A stretch of 64,000 nt of DNA from assembly GCA_029465975.1 (NCBI GenBank), contig CM055744.1:10511596-10575595 (forward strand). Reading direction: 5' to 3'. The notes beneath the pieces are model-generated. The model had not been told where the DNA came from, searched no databases, and saw nothing but the letters and a program-made list of their open reading frames with translations. Below are positions 56,301 to 64,000 of the stretch, piece by piece. The first letter of the stretch is position 1, and each line of letters starts with the position of its first letter. The DNA is from Dallia pectoralis (taxonomy: Eukaryota; Chordata; Actinopteri; Esociformes; Umbridae). Made by a program: the position numbers and the translations under genes.

Positions 56301-59300
56301 CTACTATATATGGATGTTTTATTGGTGTCCTGTAGATTATGCAGCGAGCAGTGTGAATGACTGGTCTACTATATATGGATGTTTTATTGGTGTCCTGTAG
56401 ATTATGCAGTGAGCAGTGTGAATGACTGGTCTACTATATATGGATGTTTTATTGGTGTCCTGTAGATTATGCAGTGAGCAGTGTGAATGACTGGTCTACT
56501 ATATATGGATGTTTTATTGGTGTCCTGTAGATTATGCAGCGAGCAGTGTGAATGACTGGTCTACTATATATGGATGTTTTATTGGTGTCCTGTAGATTAT
56601 GCAGTGAGCAGTGTGAATGTCTGGTCTACTATATATGGATGTTTTATTGGTGTCCTGTAGATTATGCAGCGAGCAGTGTGAATGACTGGTCTACTATATA
56701 TGGATGTTTTATTGGTGTCCTGTAGATTATGCAGCGAGCAGTGTGAATGACTGGTCTACTATATATGGATGTTTTATTGGTGTCCTGTAGATTATGCAGC
56801 GAGCAGTGTGAATGACTGGTCTACTATATATGGATGTTTTATTGGTGTCCTGTAGATTATGCAGTGAGCAGTGTGAATGACTGGTCTACTATATATGGAT
56901 GTTTTATTGGTGTCCTGTAGATTATGCAGCGAGCAGTGTGAATGACTGGTCTACTATATATGGATGTTTTATTGGTGTCCTGTAGATTATGCAGCGAGCA
57001 GTGTGAATGACTGGTCTACTATATATGGATGTTTTATTGGTGTCCTGTAGATTATGCAGTGAGCAGTGTGAATGACTGGTCTACTTTATACGTGTGTTTT
57101 ATTGGTGTCCTGTAGATTATGCAGCGAGCAGTGTGAATGACTGGTCTACTATATATGGATGTTTTATTGGTGTCCTGTAGATTATGCAGTGAGCAGTGTG
57201 AATGACTGGTCTACTATATATGGATGTTTTATTGGTGTCCTGTAGATTATGCAGTGAGCAGTGTGAATGACTGGTCTACTATATATGGATGTTTTATTGG
57301 TGTCCTGTAGATTATGCAGTGAGCAGTGTGAATGACTGGTCTACTATATATGGATGTTTTATTGGTGTCCTGTAGATTATGCAGCGAGCAGTGTGAATGA
57401 CTGGTCTACTATATATGGATGTTTTATTGGTGTCCTGTAGATTATGCAGTGAGCAGTGTGAATGACTGGTCTACTATATATGGATGTTTTATTGGTGTCC
57501 TGTAGATTATGCAGTGAGCAGTGTGAATGACTGGTCTACTATATATGGATGTTTTATTGGTGTCCTGTAGATTATGCAGTGAGCAGTGTGAATGACTGGT
57601 CTACTATATATGGATGTTTTATTGGTGTCCTGTAGATTATGCAGTGAGCAGTGTGAATGACTGGTCTACTATATATGGATGTTTTATTGGTGTCCTGTAG
57701 ATTATGCAGTGAGCAGTGTGAATGACTGGTCTACTATATATGGATGTTTTATTGGTGTCCTGTAGATTATGCAGTGAGCAGTGTGAATGACTGGTCTACT
57801 TTATACGTGTGTTTTATTGGTGTCCTGTAGATTATGCAGTGAGCAGTGTGAATGACTGGTCTACTATATATGGATGTTTTATTGGTGTCCTGTAGATTAT
57901 GCAGCGAGCAGTGTGAATGACTGGTCTACTATATATGGATGTTTTATTGGTGTCCTGTAGATTATGCAGTGAGCAGTGTGAATGACTGGTCTACTATATA
58001 TGGATGTTTTATTGGTGTCCTGTAGATTATGCAGTGAGCAGTGTGAATGACTGGTCTACTATATATGGATGTTTTATTGGTGTCCTGTAGATTATGCAGT
58101 GAGCAGTGTGAATGACTGGTCTACTATATATGGATGTTTTATTGGTGTCCTGTAGATTATGCAGCGAGCAGTGTGAATGACTGGTCTACTATATATGGAT
58201 GTTTTATTGGTGTCCTGTAGATTATGCAGTGAGCAGTGTGAATGACTGGTCTACTATATATGGATGTTTTATTGGTGTCCTGTAGATTATGCAGTGAGCA
58301 GTGTGAATGACTGGTCTACTATATATGGATGTTTTATTGGTGTCCTGTAGATTATGCAGTGAGCAGTGTGAATGACTGGTCTACTATATATGGATGTTTT
58401 ATTGGTGTCCTGTAGATTATGCAGTGAGCAGTGTGAATGACTGGTCTACTATATATGGATGTTTTATTGGTGTCCTGTAGATTATGCAGTGAGCAGTGTG
58501 AATGACTGGTCTACTATATATGGATGTTTTATTGGTGTCCTGTAGATTATGCAGTGAGCAGTGTGAATGACTGGTCTACTATATATGGATGTTTTATTGG
58601 TGTCCTGTAGATTATGCAGTGAGCAGTGTGAATGACTGGTCTACTATATATGGATGTTTTATTGGTGTCCTGTAGATTATGCAGTGAGCAGTGTGAATGA
58701 CTGGTCTACTATATATGGATGTTTTATTGGTGTCCTGTAGATTATGCAGCGAGCAGTGTGAATGACTGGTCTACTATATATGGATGTTTTATTGGTGTCC
58801 TGTAGATTATGCAGCGAGCAGTGTGAATGACTGGTCTACTATATATGGATGTTTTATTGGTGTCCTGTAGATTATGCAGCGAGCAGTGTGAATGACTGGT
58901 CTACTATATATGGATGTTTTATTGGTGTCCTGTAGATTATGCAGCGAGCAGCATCTTCAGAAGCCATCAGTCCTCTGGAGTTCATTACGGGAGACAGCGA
59001 AGTCCAGCGACGTCACTCTGCCTTCCATCAACACAGCTCAGATGAGTTCAACTACCCACAACCCCTAATACTGCCTGAAAATGGCCAGGTAACCCCCCCC
59101 CAAACACACAAACACATATAGAGATAATACTGCCTGGAAATATGGTAACAACACCATCCTGCTGTGCTCTTCAGCAAAGCACATGACTCTAATTGCTTTA
59201 ATAAGTATATATGGTTAAGACCGTCCACATGTGAAATGTCAAATGAACAACCCTGTGGTGCATCAACACTGTACACACCTTGACCACACAGGAAAACACA

Positions 59301-62300
59301 GACACACACCGCAAACTCAGATCTGGCCTCGTAAACACACACACACATATATATGTACGTACAGAGATCTAACATGTGTGCCGTCTCCTTCTGTGTCAGC
59401 AGTACACAGACTATGACCCTGACAACAGTGTTATGGTGGACCCCCCGTCTCCGGCTAGCTCTCCAGACAGCAGTGACAGCCTCACACCGGTGAGACTCCA
59501 TCCGCCACACGTCTCCACAGCCCCTAATGCTCTACTCACCAGATCTAGGGTCCAATACAGCCCATAATGCTCTACTCACCAGATCTAGGCTCCAATACAG
59601 CCCCTAATGCTCTACTCACCAGATCTAGGCTCCAATACAGCCCCTAATGCTCTACTCACCAGATCTAGGGTCCAATACAGCCCCTAATCCTCTACTCACC
59701 AGATCTAGGGCCCTAATTTCATCTAGATAGTGGAATGTTCATTTGAGACAGTTTGCCACAACAGGTAAAGCAGCAGTTACAGGAAAAGCAAAAGGTGAAC
59801 ACAATAAAGAGAAGGCCTGGTCCAGTGGTAACACTCTCTACTCCTAGAACACGTGTGTGGTCCCCTGGTCCAGTGGTAACACTCTCTACTCCCAGCACAC
59901 CTGTGTGGCCCGCTGGTCCAGTGGTAACACTCTCTACTCCTAGCACACCTGTGTGGCCCCCTGGTCCAGTGGTAACACTCTCTACTCGTAGCACACCTGT
60001 GTGGCCCCGCTGGTCCAGTGGTAACACTCTCTACTCCTAGAACACGTGTGTGGTCCCCTAGGCCAATGGTAACACTCTCTACTCCCAGCACACCTGTGTT
60101 GCCCCCTGGTCCAGTGGTAACACTCTTTACTCCTAGCACACACCTGTGTGGCCCCCTGGTCCAGTGGTAACACTCTCTACTCCTAGCACACCTGTGTCCA
60201 GTGGTAACACTCTCTACTCCTAGCACACCTGTGTGGCCCCCTGGTCCAGTGGTAACACTCTCTACTCCTAGCACACCTGTGTGGCCCCCTGGTCCAGTGG
60301 TAACACTCTCTACTCCTAGCACACCTGTGTGGCCCCCTGGTCCAGTGGTAACACTCTCTACTCCCAGCACACCTGTGTGGCCCCCTGGTCCAGTGGTAAC
60401 ACTCTCTACTCCTAGCACACACCTGTGTGGCCCCCTGGTCCAGTGGTAACACTCTCTACTCCTAGCACACCTGTGTGGCCCCCTGGTCCAGTGGTAACAC
60501 TCTCTACTCCTAGCACACATCTGTGTGGCCCCCTGGTCCAGTGGTAACACTCTCTACTCCCAGCACACGTGTGTGGCCCCCTGGTCCAGTGGTAACACTC
60601 TCTACTCCCAGCACACCTGTGTGGCCCCCTGGTCCAGTGGTAACAATCTCTACTCCTAGCACACCTGTGTGGCCCCCTGGTCTAGTGGTAACACTCTCTA
60701 CTCCCAGCACACCTGTGTGGCCCCCTGGTCCAGTGGTAACACTCTCTACTCCTAGCACACCTGTGTGGCCCCCTGGTCCAGTGGTAACAATCTCTACTCC
60801 TAGCACACCTGTGTGGCCCCCTGGTCTAGTGGTAACACTCTCTACTCCCAGCACACCTGTGTGGCCCCCTGGTCCAGTGGTAACACTCTCTACTCCTAGA
60901 ACACGTGTGTGGTCCCCTGGTCCAGTGGTAACACTCTCTACCCCCAGCATACCTGTGTGGCCCCCTGGTCCAGTGGTAACACTCTCTACTCCTAGCACAC
61001 CTGTGTGGCCCCCTGGTCCAGTGGTAACACTCTCTACTCCTAGCACACCTGTGTGGCCCCCTGGTCCAGTGGTAACAATCTCTACTCCTAGCACACCTGT
61101 GTGGCCCCCTGGTCTAGTGGTAACACTCTCTACTCCCAGCACACCTGTGTGGCCCCCTGGTCCAGTGGTAACACTCTCTACTCCTAGCACACCTGTGTGG
61201 CCCCCTGGTCCAGTGGTAACACTCTCTACTCCCAGCACACGTGTGTGGCCCCCTGGTCCAGTGGTAACACTCTCTACTCCCAGCACACGTGTGTGGCCCC
61301 CTGGTCCAGTGGTAACACTCTCTACTCCTAGAACACCTGTGTGGCCCCCTGGTCCAGTGGTAACACTCTTTACTCCCAGCACACGTGTGTGGCCCCCTGG
61401 TCCAGTGGTAACACTCTCTACTCCTAGAACACGTGTGTGGCCCCCTGGTCCAGTGGTAACACTCTCTACTCCCAGCACACGTGTGTGTGGCCCCCTGGTC
61501 CAGTGGTAACACTCTCTACTCCCAGCACACGTGTGTGGACCCCTGGTCCAGTGGTAACACTCTCTACTCCCAGCACACGTGTGTGGCCCCCTGGTCCAGT
61601 GGTAACACTCTCTACTCCCAGCACACCTGTGTGGCCCCCTGGTCCACTGGTAACACTCTCTACTCCCAGCACACGTGTGTGGCCCCCTGGTCCAGTGGTA
61701 ACACTCTCTACTCCCAGCACACGTGTGTGGCCCCCCTGGTCCAGTGGTAACACTCTCTACTCTCAGCACACGTGTGTGGCCCCCTTGCCGTAAAGACGGG
61801 TTCAGAACATGTCTCCTTCCTTCTTCAATGGTTCCTCTATTGAAGAAACAATACAAAGAAAATGAACCCCTTTTTTCTAGCGTTCTAAGTTAAGAATCCA
61901 TTGCCCAACGTATACCATTATTACTCTCTGATTATTCACAGCAGCTGGAGAAGGCTGGCCTGCTAAACAAGACCAAAATAGCAGAGGGAGGACGAAAGCT
62001 CAGGTATGACATCTTGGTGATTTTCTGCTAATACAACTTAACCACAATGTGAGTGTTCTGACCCAGAACTAACTGTATGTTTTTAGGAAAAACTGGAATC
62101 CCTCTTGGGTTGTTTTGGTTGGGAATAGTCTGGTTTTCTTCAAGGACCCCAAATCCCAGACGCCCTCCAGCTGGGTAAGTCGGTAGAACTGACGGTAGAA
62201 CTGACTTAGAACTGACGATATAAATGCATGTTTAATTGCATGTTAACTGATGCTAATGGTATTCTCCTGTGACAGACTGGTACTACTGTATTTGTAGCTG

Positions 62301-63781
62301 ATTATATATTGAAATAGTGTGAAAAAGGACAAAGCATACATTAAACGTAACTATCAAAACATACATCAATCTTAAGTATTAGTCATAAAGATATAACAAA
62401 TTGATGAACTCAAATAAATAACTATTCTGTGTGTAGGAAAATATAGTTACCGTAATATCATACGGGGTGACAATAGGTCATATGAAGTGACAAGCAAAAC
62501 ATGTCACACAATATGATCATGAGAATATAGATTTAAGTATGAATGAGAAAAAAATTCTTGATCTTTGGCAATTTTATGCAAAACGTATCACACTAAAATA
62601 CACTGGGAAGGGGTCCTGAAGTAAGTGTCAAAGAAAATATTTATTGAAAAAATTATTAAACAACTCTCCGTGTAGCCCCTCAAGTGCTTATAAGAAAGAT
62701 GTTTTCTGTACTTCCTAATTGAACTAGGACCCTTTTGCCCCAAGTGTCTCCAAACAATTGCTCATTTAAATCTCACAATATAATGTCACTCCAAATGATA
62801 TTAATTTCCGAACTGACTCAAAATATTATGCGTGCAAATTCCCAGACAGACATCTGTGTTATTACTCTCAACTTTATTAAGGAGAGTTGCATTTATTTAG
62901 CTTAGTTTTATTCAAGTTTCAATTTTTGTAAAACATGGTTGGGAAAGTCACACCATATGAGCTTTTTCATATGTGTTTTTCAAACGTTATTACATGTTTT
63001 ATATATGTTATTTATTTTTTACAAACATATTTTCTATGTTTGGTTGAAAACTGTTAAAAAGTGAGTCACATGAATGTTCAGTGTATTCACATAAAGCAGC
63101 ATGTTGTGAACAATATAAAAAGAATGATGGACAAAAGTAACGTTTGTTAATTTGTGTTTGATGCTTGGAACCTCAAAAAGGAATGATGTCATCTTAACCA
63201 CCCGTGTGTTTCCTCTCCAGAAACCAGGAAACAGTCGTCCAGAGAGCAGTGTTGATCTGAGGGGTGCTCGTCTTCAATGGGCCAACCAAATGTCTAGCAA
63301 GAAGAATGTGTTCATGGTTAGAGGCCACGCCCGGGAATTATTCAAGTGTCTTCTTTTTAATGACACTTCTTTTCACACTGTATTCTAATCAGATATGGCC
63401 GTTTTAGTCCCAGTGTCCGAGAACTGCTGTAGTGGTTTTCTGTCAAAAGAAATTCTCACCTCGTCGTTGAAGCGTTCATTTTGTGACTGGGTGTTTTCGT
63501 TTGACAATATGTGCACATGTGCATCGGGGTTGGAGCTAACTCAAAGTTAAATTGAAATCCTAATACATCTCTCACTCCCATGTAGTTTATAGAATTGTCT
63601 TGAATGGAAAATATCTCTGGCCAAAAATGAGTTCTACTCATATTATGTGTTACTTAATCATTGTTTTCTATTTGTCCTGTAGCTGAGGACTGTGACAGGA
63701 AATGAGTTCCTGCTGCAGTCTGAGACAGACTCTGTCATCACAGAATGGTTTAGCACTCTTCAGAGTGTCATCAAGAAGCTG
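35366..63781 (+). CDS. arhgap9: Rho GTPase-activating protein 9 (partial, 13 exons, 3' end off window)
   Basis: Predicted activator of GTP hydrolysis by Rho-family GTPases such as Rac and Cdc42, acting at membranes through its PH domain. Thirteen exons join in frame to 620 codons. Residues 1-75 are Ser/Gly-rich, and SH3 spans about 76-135 (LEAQYNYQYRGADGRQ, then TDWW). A Ser/Pro-rich linker leads to a WW domain (W352, W375, then PP). A PH domain begins near 508, with RKNWNPSWVVLVG and SSVDLRGA as in ARHGAP9. The RhoGAP domain would lie beyond 64000. The ARHGAP12/27 paralogues share this architecture; SSVDLRGA and the mars1 neighbourhood favour ARHGAP9. Its introns are loaded with minisatellites, two of which copy its own splice acceptors. 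Confidence 0.92.
35369..35470 (+). other. Possible upstream ORF in the arhgap9 5' leader
   Basis: An ATG at 35369 opens 33 codons and stops at TGA 35468-35470, before the main ATG at 35506. If the leader exon is used as drawn, it could dampen translation. No conservation evidence. Confidence 0.35.
35506..35844 (+). CDS. arhgap9: arhgap9 coding exon 1 (start codon, SH3 first half)
   Basis: The exon begins at about 35366 after TGTTCCAG. The ATG at 35506 has ACC before it, and an in-frame TAG just upstream (35491-35493) fixes it as the first in-frame start. It encodes a Ser-rich head with a short in-frame 18-bp repeat (about 35647-35696) and then VVLEAQYNYQYRGADGRQVC to TDWWQ. The donor is GTAAGG. 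Confidence 0.88.
35947..36136 (+). CDS. arhgap9: arhgap9 coding exon 2 (SH3 end)
   Basis: Encodes VQRIGAASKAKTLYVPATYV, the last SH3 strands with the ALYDY-family ending (PATYV), then a linker. The acceptor is ACCCAG and the donor GTATAG. Confidence 0.9.
36339..36554 (+). CDS. arhgap9: arhgap9 coding exon 3
   Basis: Encodes VPKSFCRSMEDINSHSDFRG and a Gly/Pro-rich linker. The acceptor is TTTTTTAG and the donor GTAAGA. Phase agrees on both sides. Confidence 0.87.
36923..37089 (+). CDS. arhgap9: arhgap9 coding exon 4
   Basis: Encodes CKSSCNLPQNPYEEIEDEDT then SQWDMAKDTGRHSQVQ. NPYEEIEDE looks like a tyrosine motif in an acidic stretch. The acceptor is GCTCCAG and the donor GTAAGT. Confidence 0.87.
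37095..38509 (-). mobile_element. Possible LTR-type relic(s) in arhgap9 intron 4
   Basis: Starts TGTCACGAACTG six bases into the intron and ends CCGTGACA at 38509, with a reverse AATAAA (TTTATT) near 37167. A similar internal stretch (AACTTAAATAC...CTAATT) occurs near 37327 and 38370. I could not find matching target duplications, so it may be two separate fragments rather than one element. Confidence 0.35.
38160..38309. repeat. (AGAACAC)n heptanucleotide repeat, about 21 copies
   Basis: Perfect 7-bp tandem repeat in arhgap9 intron 4. Confidence 0.97.
38510..39948. other. arhgap9 intron 4 remainder, no gene seen
   Basis: Contains CA-rich stretches and a region near 39240-39500 (CCCATGGGGGAAAACGTGCA and a GGGGTTAGGTT motif) resembling a common fish interspersed repeat. 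No exon-like ORF. Confidence 0.45.
39949..40077 (+). CDS. arhgap9: arhgap9 coding exon 5
   Basis: Forty-three codons: VSPQSYISQKSLLESPLYSA, LHQVKRRSQGEAPSPTPG and QQPLQ. The acceptor is GCCTCCAG and the donor GTGATA. Phase 0 at both ends, so it joins directly to the WW exon. Confidence 0.85.
40186..41723. repeat. 63-bp minisatellite containing the WW-exon splice acceptor, about 23 copies
   Basis: Each unit reads TATTCTCCAG|GTGCTGGACC then TATGGGAGCAGTACTTAGTA and an intronic tail. It therefore holds the 3' splice site and first 27 coding bases of the exon at 41724. Acceptor AGs end at 40263 and every 63 bp to 40704, then at 40756, every 63 bp from 40812 to 41505, then at 41660 and 41723. Sixty-three is divisible by three, and the coding frame stays open across the units until an inverted segment near 41546-41650. 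Confidence 0.95.
41554..41650. repeat. Two inverted repeats (hairpins) at the end of the 63-bp array
   Basis: Arms ATACACATGAGTCCAGTA (41554-41571) and its complement (41581-41598) flank a short loop. A second pair of about 22 bp follows, centred near 41625. They consist of array sequence in flipped orientation. Confidence 0.85.
41724..41846 (+). CDS. arhgap9: arhgap9 coding exon 6 (WW domain)
   Basis: Encodes VLDLWEQYLDPVTGRCFYMN then IVTKERSWKPPRRARQ, a WW domain with both tryptophans and the trailing PP. Its acceptor (TATTCTCCAG) and first 27 bases are the same as the repeat unit of the array at 40186-41723, so the true acceptor is the last of about 23 copies. The donor is GTAATG. Confidence 0.9.
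41987..42094 (+). CDS. arhgap9: arhgap9 coding exon 7
   Basis: Thirty-six codons with a small HPQT repeat (HPQTHPQTHPQTLP), then a Pro/Asn linker ending NGNM. The acceptor is TGCTACAG and the donor GTAGGT. Confidence 0.82.
43030..46700. repeat. 81-bp minisatellite, 45 full copies, arhgap9 intron 7
   Basis: Units start ATGTATGTCTAATATATCGG. The first and last unit starts (43030 and 46675) are exactly 45 x 81 bp apart. Long open frames on both strands (1265 and 1217 codons) follow from 81 = 3 x 27 and absence of stops in the unit; they are not taken as genes. A block of variant units at 43682-43918 recurs at 45464-45700, 22 units later. Confidence 0.97.
46740..49745. other. arhgap9 intron 7, unique part, no gene seen
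   Basis: Mixed unique sequence with short ORFs lacking recognisable domains. One splice-flanked open stretch (about 46876-46962) was considered and rejected. Confidence 0.5.
49746..50476. repeat. 34-bp minisatellite, about 21 copies, arhgap9 intron 7
   Basis: Units of CAGCAGGGGGTCAGCTGCTA plus TACCAGGCAGTAAT, with variant units (for example GTGTTAGCTGC and GTCAGATGTC). Confidence 0.95.
50477..53010. other. arhgap9 intron 7, no gene seen; dispersed repeat near 52080-52390
   Basis: Mostly unique. The stretch from about 52080 (ATTCAAAGTTGTATTGTCAT with ACAATGAAATTCTTATGACA) resembles a dispersed repeat common in fish. A 99-codon minus frame at 52406-52705 has no recognisable homology. Confidence 0.45.
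53011..58935. repeat. 65-bp minisatellite containing the exon 8 splice acceptor, 91 copies plus the exon
   Basis: Units read GTGTCCTGTAG|ATTATGCAG(C/T)GAG then CAGTGTGAATGACTGGTCTA and CTATATATGGATGTTTTATTG. The first unit's ATTATG is at 53021 and the genuine exon's is at 58936, a distance of exactly 91 x 65 bp. Every unit thus repeats the 3' splice site and the first codons of exon 8. Read as coding, the units hit TGA, either at once in the T variant or three codons later in the C variant. CGTGTG variant units near 57091 and 57806 are 11 units apart. Confidence 0.97.
58936..59088 (+). CDS. arhgap9: arhgap9 coding exon 8
   Basis: Fifty-one codons, IMQRAASSEAISPLEFITGD to LILPENGQ, a linker between WW and PH. 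The acceptor (GTGTCCTGTAG) and first 16 bases are the last unit of a 92-copy 65-bp array. The donor is GTAACC. Phase 0 at both ends. Confidence 0.85.
59400..59489 (+). CDS. arhgap9: arhgap9 coding exon 9 (tandem acceptor)
   Basis: Thirty codons, QYTDYDPDNSVMVDPPSPAS to DSLTP. The acceptor reads CAGCAG, so use of the second AG (start 59403) would drop one Gln. The donor is GTGAGA. Confidence 0.85.
59520..59712. repeat. 40-bp minisatellite, about 4.7 copies, arhgap9 intron 9
   Basis: Units of CCCCTAATGCTCTACTCACC plus AGATCTAGGGTCCAATACAG. Confidence 0.93.
59815..61788. repeat. About 48-bp minisatellite of tRNA/SINE-head-like units, about 41 copies, arhgap9 intron 9
   Basis: Units of CCCCCTGGTCCAGTGGTAAC plus ACTCTCTACTCCTAGCACAC and CTGTGTGG. 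TGGTCCAGTGG fits the pol III A box TRGYNNARNGG, and the unit resembles the head of fish tRNA-derived SINEs without a B box. Lengths vary from about 34 to 50 bp. Frames open on both strands reflect the repeat. Confidence 0.9.
61942..62003 (+). CDS. arhgap9: arhgap9 coding exon 10 (PH start, tandem acceptor)
   Basis: Encodes QLEKAGLLNKTKIAEGGRKL, the start of the PH domain (GLLNKTK matches the family). The acceptor is CAGCAG, a second NAGNAG site. The donor is GTATGA. Confidence 0.9.
62087..62174 (+). CDS. arhgap9: arhgap9 coding exon 11 (PH domain)
   Basis: Encodes KNWNPSWVVLVGNSLVFFKD and PKSQTPSSW, the first PH strands. The acceptor is TTTTTAG and the donor GTAAGT. Confidence 0.93.
62175..63220. 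other. arhgap9 intron 11, no gene seen
   Basis: AT-rich intron without clear repeats. Confidence 0.6.
63221..63316 (+). CDS. arhgap9: arhgap9 coding exon 12 (PH domain)
   Basis: Encodes KPGNSRPESSVDLRGARLQW to NVFM. SSVDLRGA is a family signature. The acceptor is CCTCTCCAG and the donor GTTAGA, which is weak. Confidence 0.92.
63317..63682. other. arhgap9 intron 12, no gene seen
   Basis: Short intron between PH-domain exons; nothing recognised. Confidence 0.6.
63683..63781 (+). CDS. arhgap9: arhgap9 coding exon 13 (PH end)
   Basis: Encodes LRTVTGNEFLLQSETDSVIT then EWFSTLQSVIKKL, the C-terminal PH helix. The acceptor is GTCCTGTAG and the donor GTGAGT. The coding region continues off the window. 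Confidence 0.93.
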
Positions 63782-64000
63782 GTGAGTATTAGGTGTGGTT
63801 GTCTGAAGACACAGTTCTGAGTTCCCTCGCAAAAGAGATTATTTAAATTACAGCATGTCTGAATAACTACTTTCTAAATATGATACTGTAAAAAGGATAG
63901 ATTCTTAGAGGATTCTTTGTGGAAACCCCATTTAAGGTATCAGCCTTGGTCTATCGATGTCTTTTCCTGTACTGCCCTCTTCTGGTCATGTTAGTAATTA

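Noticed and set aside
53011..58935. CRISPR-like array
   Set aside because: Units are contiguous 65-bp repeats without spacers, in a vertebrate intron; it is a minisatellite.
59753..61856. Pro/Thr/Val-rich and TTGPGGHTGVLGVESV-like repeat ORFs
   Set aside because: Products of the 48-bp minisatellite read in different frames, present on both strands and with frame breaks.

Overview
This window is vertebrate genomic DNA. It has spliced genes with GT-AG introns, tRNA-derived SINEs, Tc1-like and hAT transposons, a LINE fragment and an LTR element. The transposons (especially a Tc1-like relic of a type common in salmonids) and the gene order suggest a ray-finned fish, plausibly of the pike/salmon lineage; the species is not proven.

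Two protein-coding genes could be read exon by exon, in head-to-head orientation. On the minus strand (17374 down to 20, running off the left edge) lies mars1, cytosolic methionyl-tRNA synthetase. Sixteen exons give about 704 uninterrupted codons, including the HIGH-type motif HLGN, a CxxC zinc knuckle region and KFSKS. On the plus strand (35366 to 63781, running off the right edge) lies arhgap9, a RhoGAP of the ARHGAP9/12/27 family. Thirteen exons give 620 codons with SH3, WW and PH domains; the RhoGAP domain lies beyond the window. MARS1 and ARHGAP9 are also divergent neighbours in human, so the pairing is conserved.

Layout: 1-17374 is mars1. Its introns hold a 1.7 kb GA/CT array, a hAT element with a LINE nested inside it, a hAT MITE, a SINE and several minisatellites. 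17375-35365 is intergenic and holds a decayed Tc1-like element, a SINE, a CCAAT-rich minisatellite, a young LTR element (22839-26395) packed with internal repeats, a second transposon relic, and a near-perfect 2.5 kb tandem duplication (30063-35054). 35366-64000 is arhgap9, whose introns carry at least six large minisatellites (units of 7, 34, 48, 63, 65 and 81 bp).

The most unusual structure is in arhgap9. Two separate minisatellites (63 bp x about 23, and 65 bp x 92) each have as their repeat unit a 3' splice site plus the first bases of the next coding exon. The WW exon and a later linker exon are thus preceded by about 22 and 91 copies of their own splice acceptors. The 63-bp unit keeps the reading frame, while the 65-bp unit carries stops. 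Nothing prokaryotic, no CRISPR array and no operon is present.
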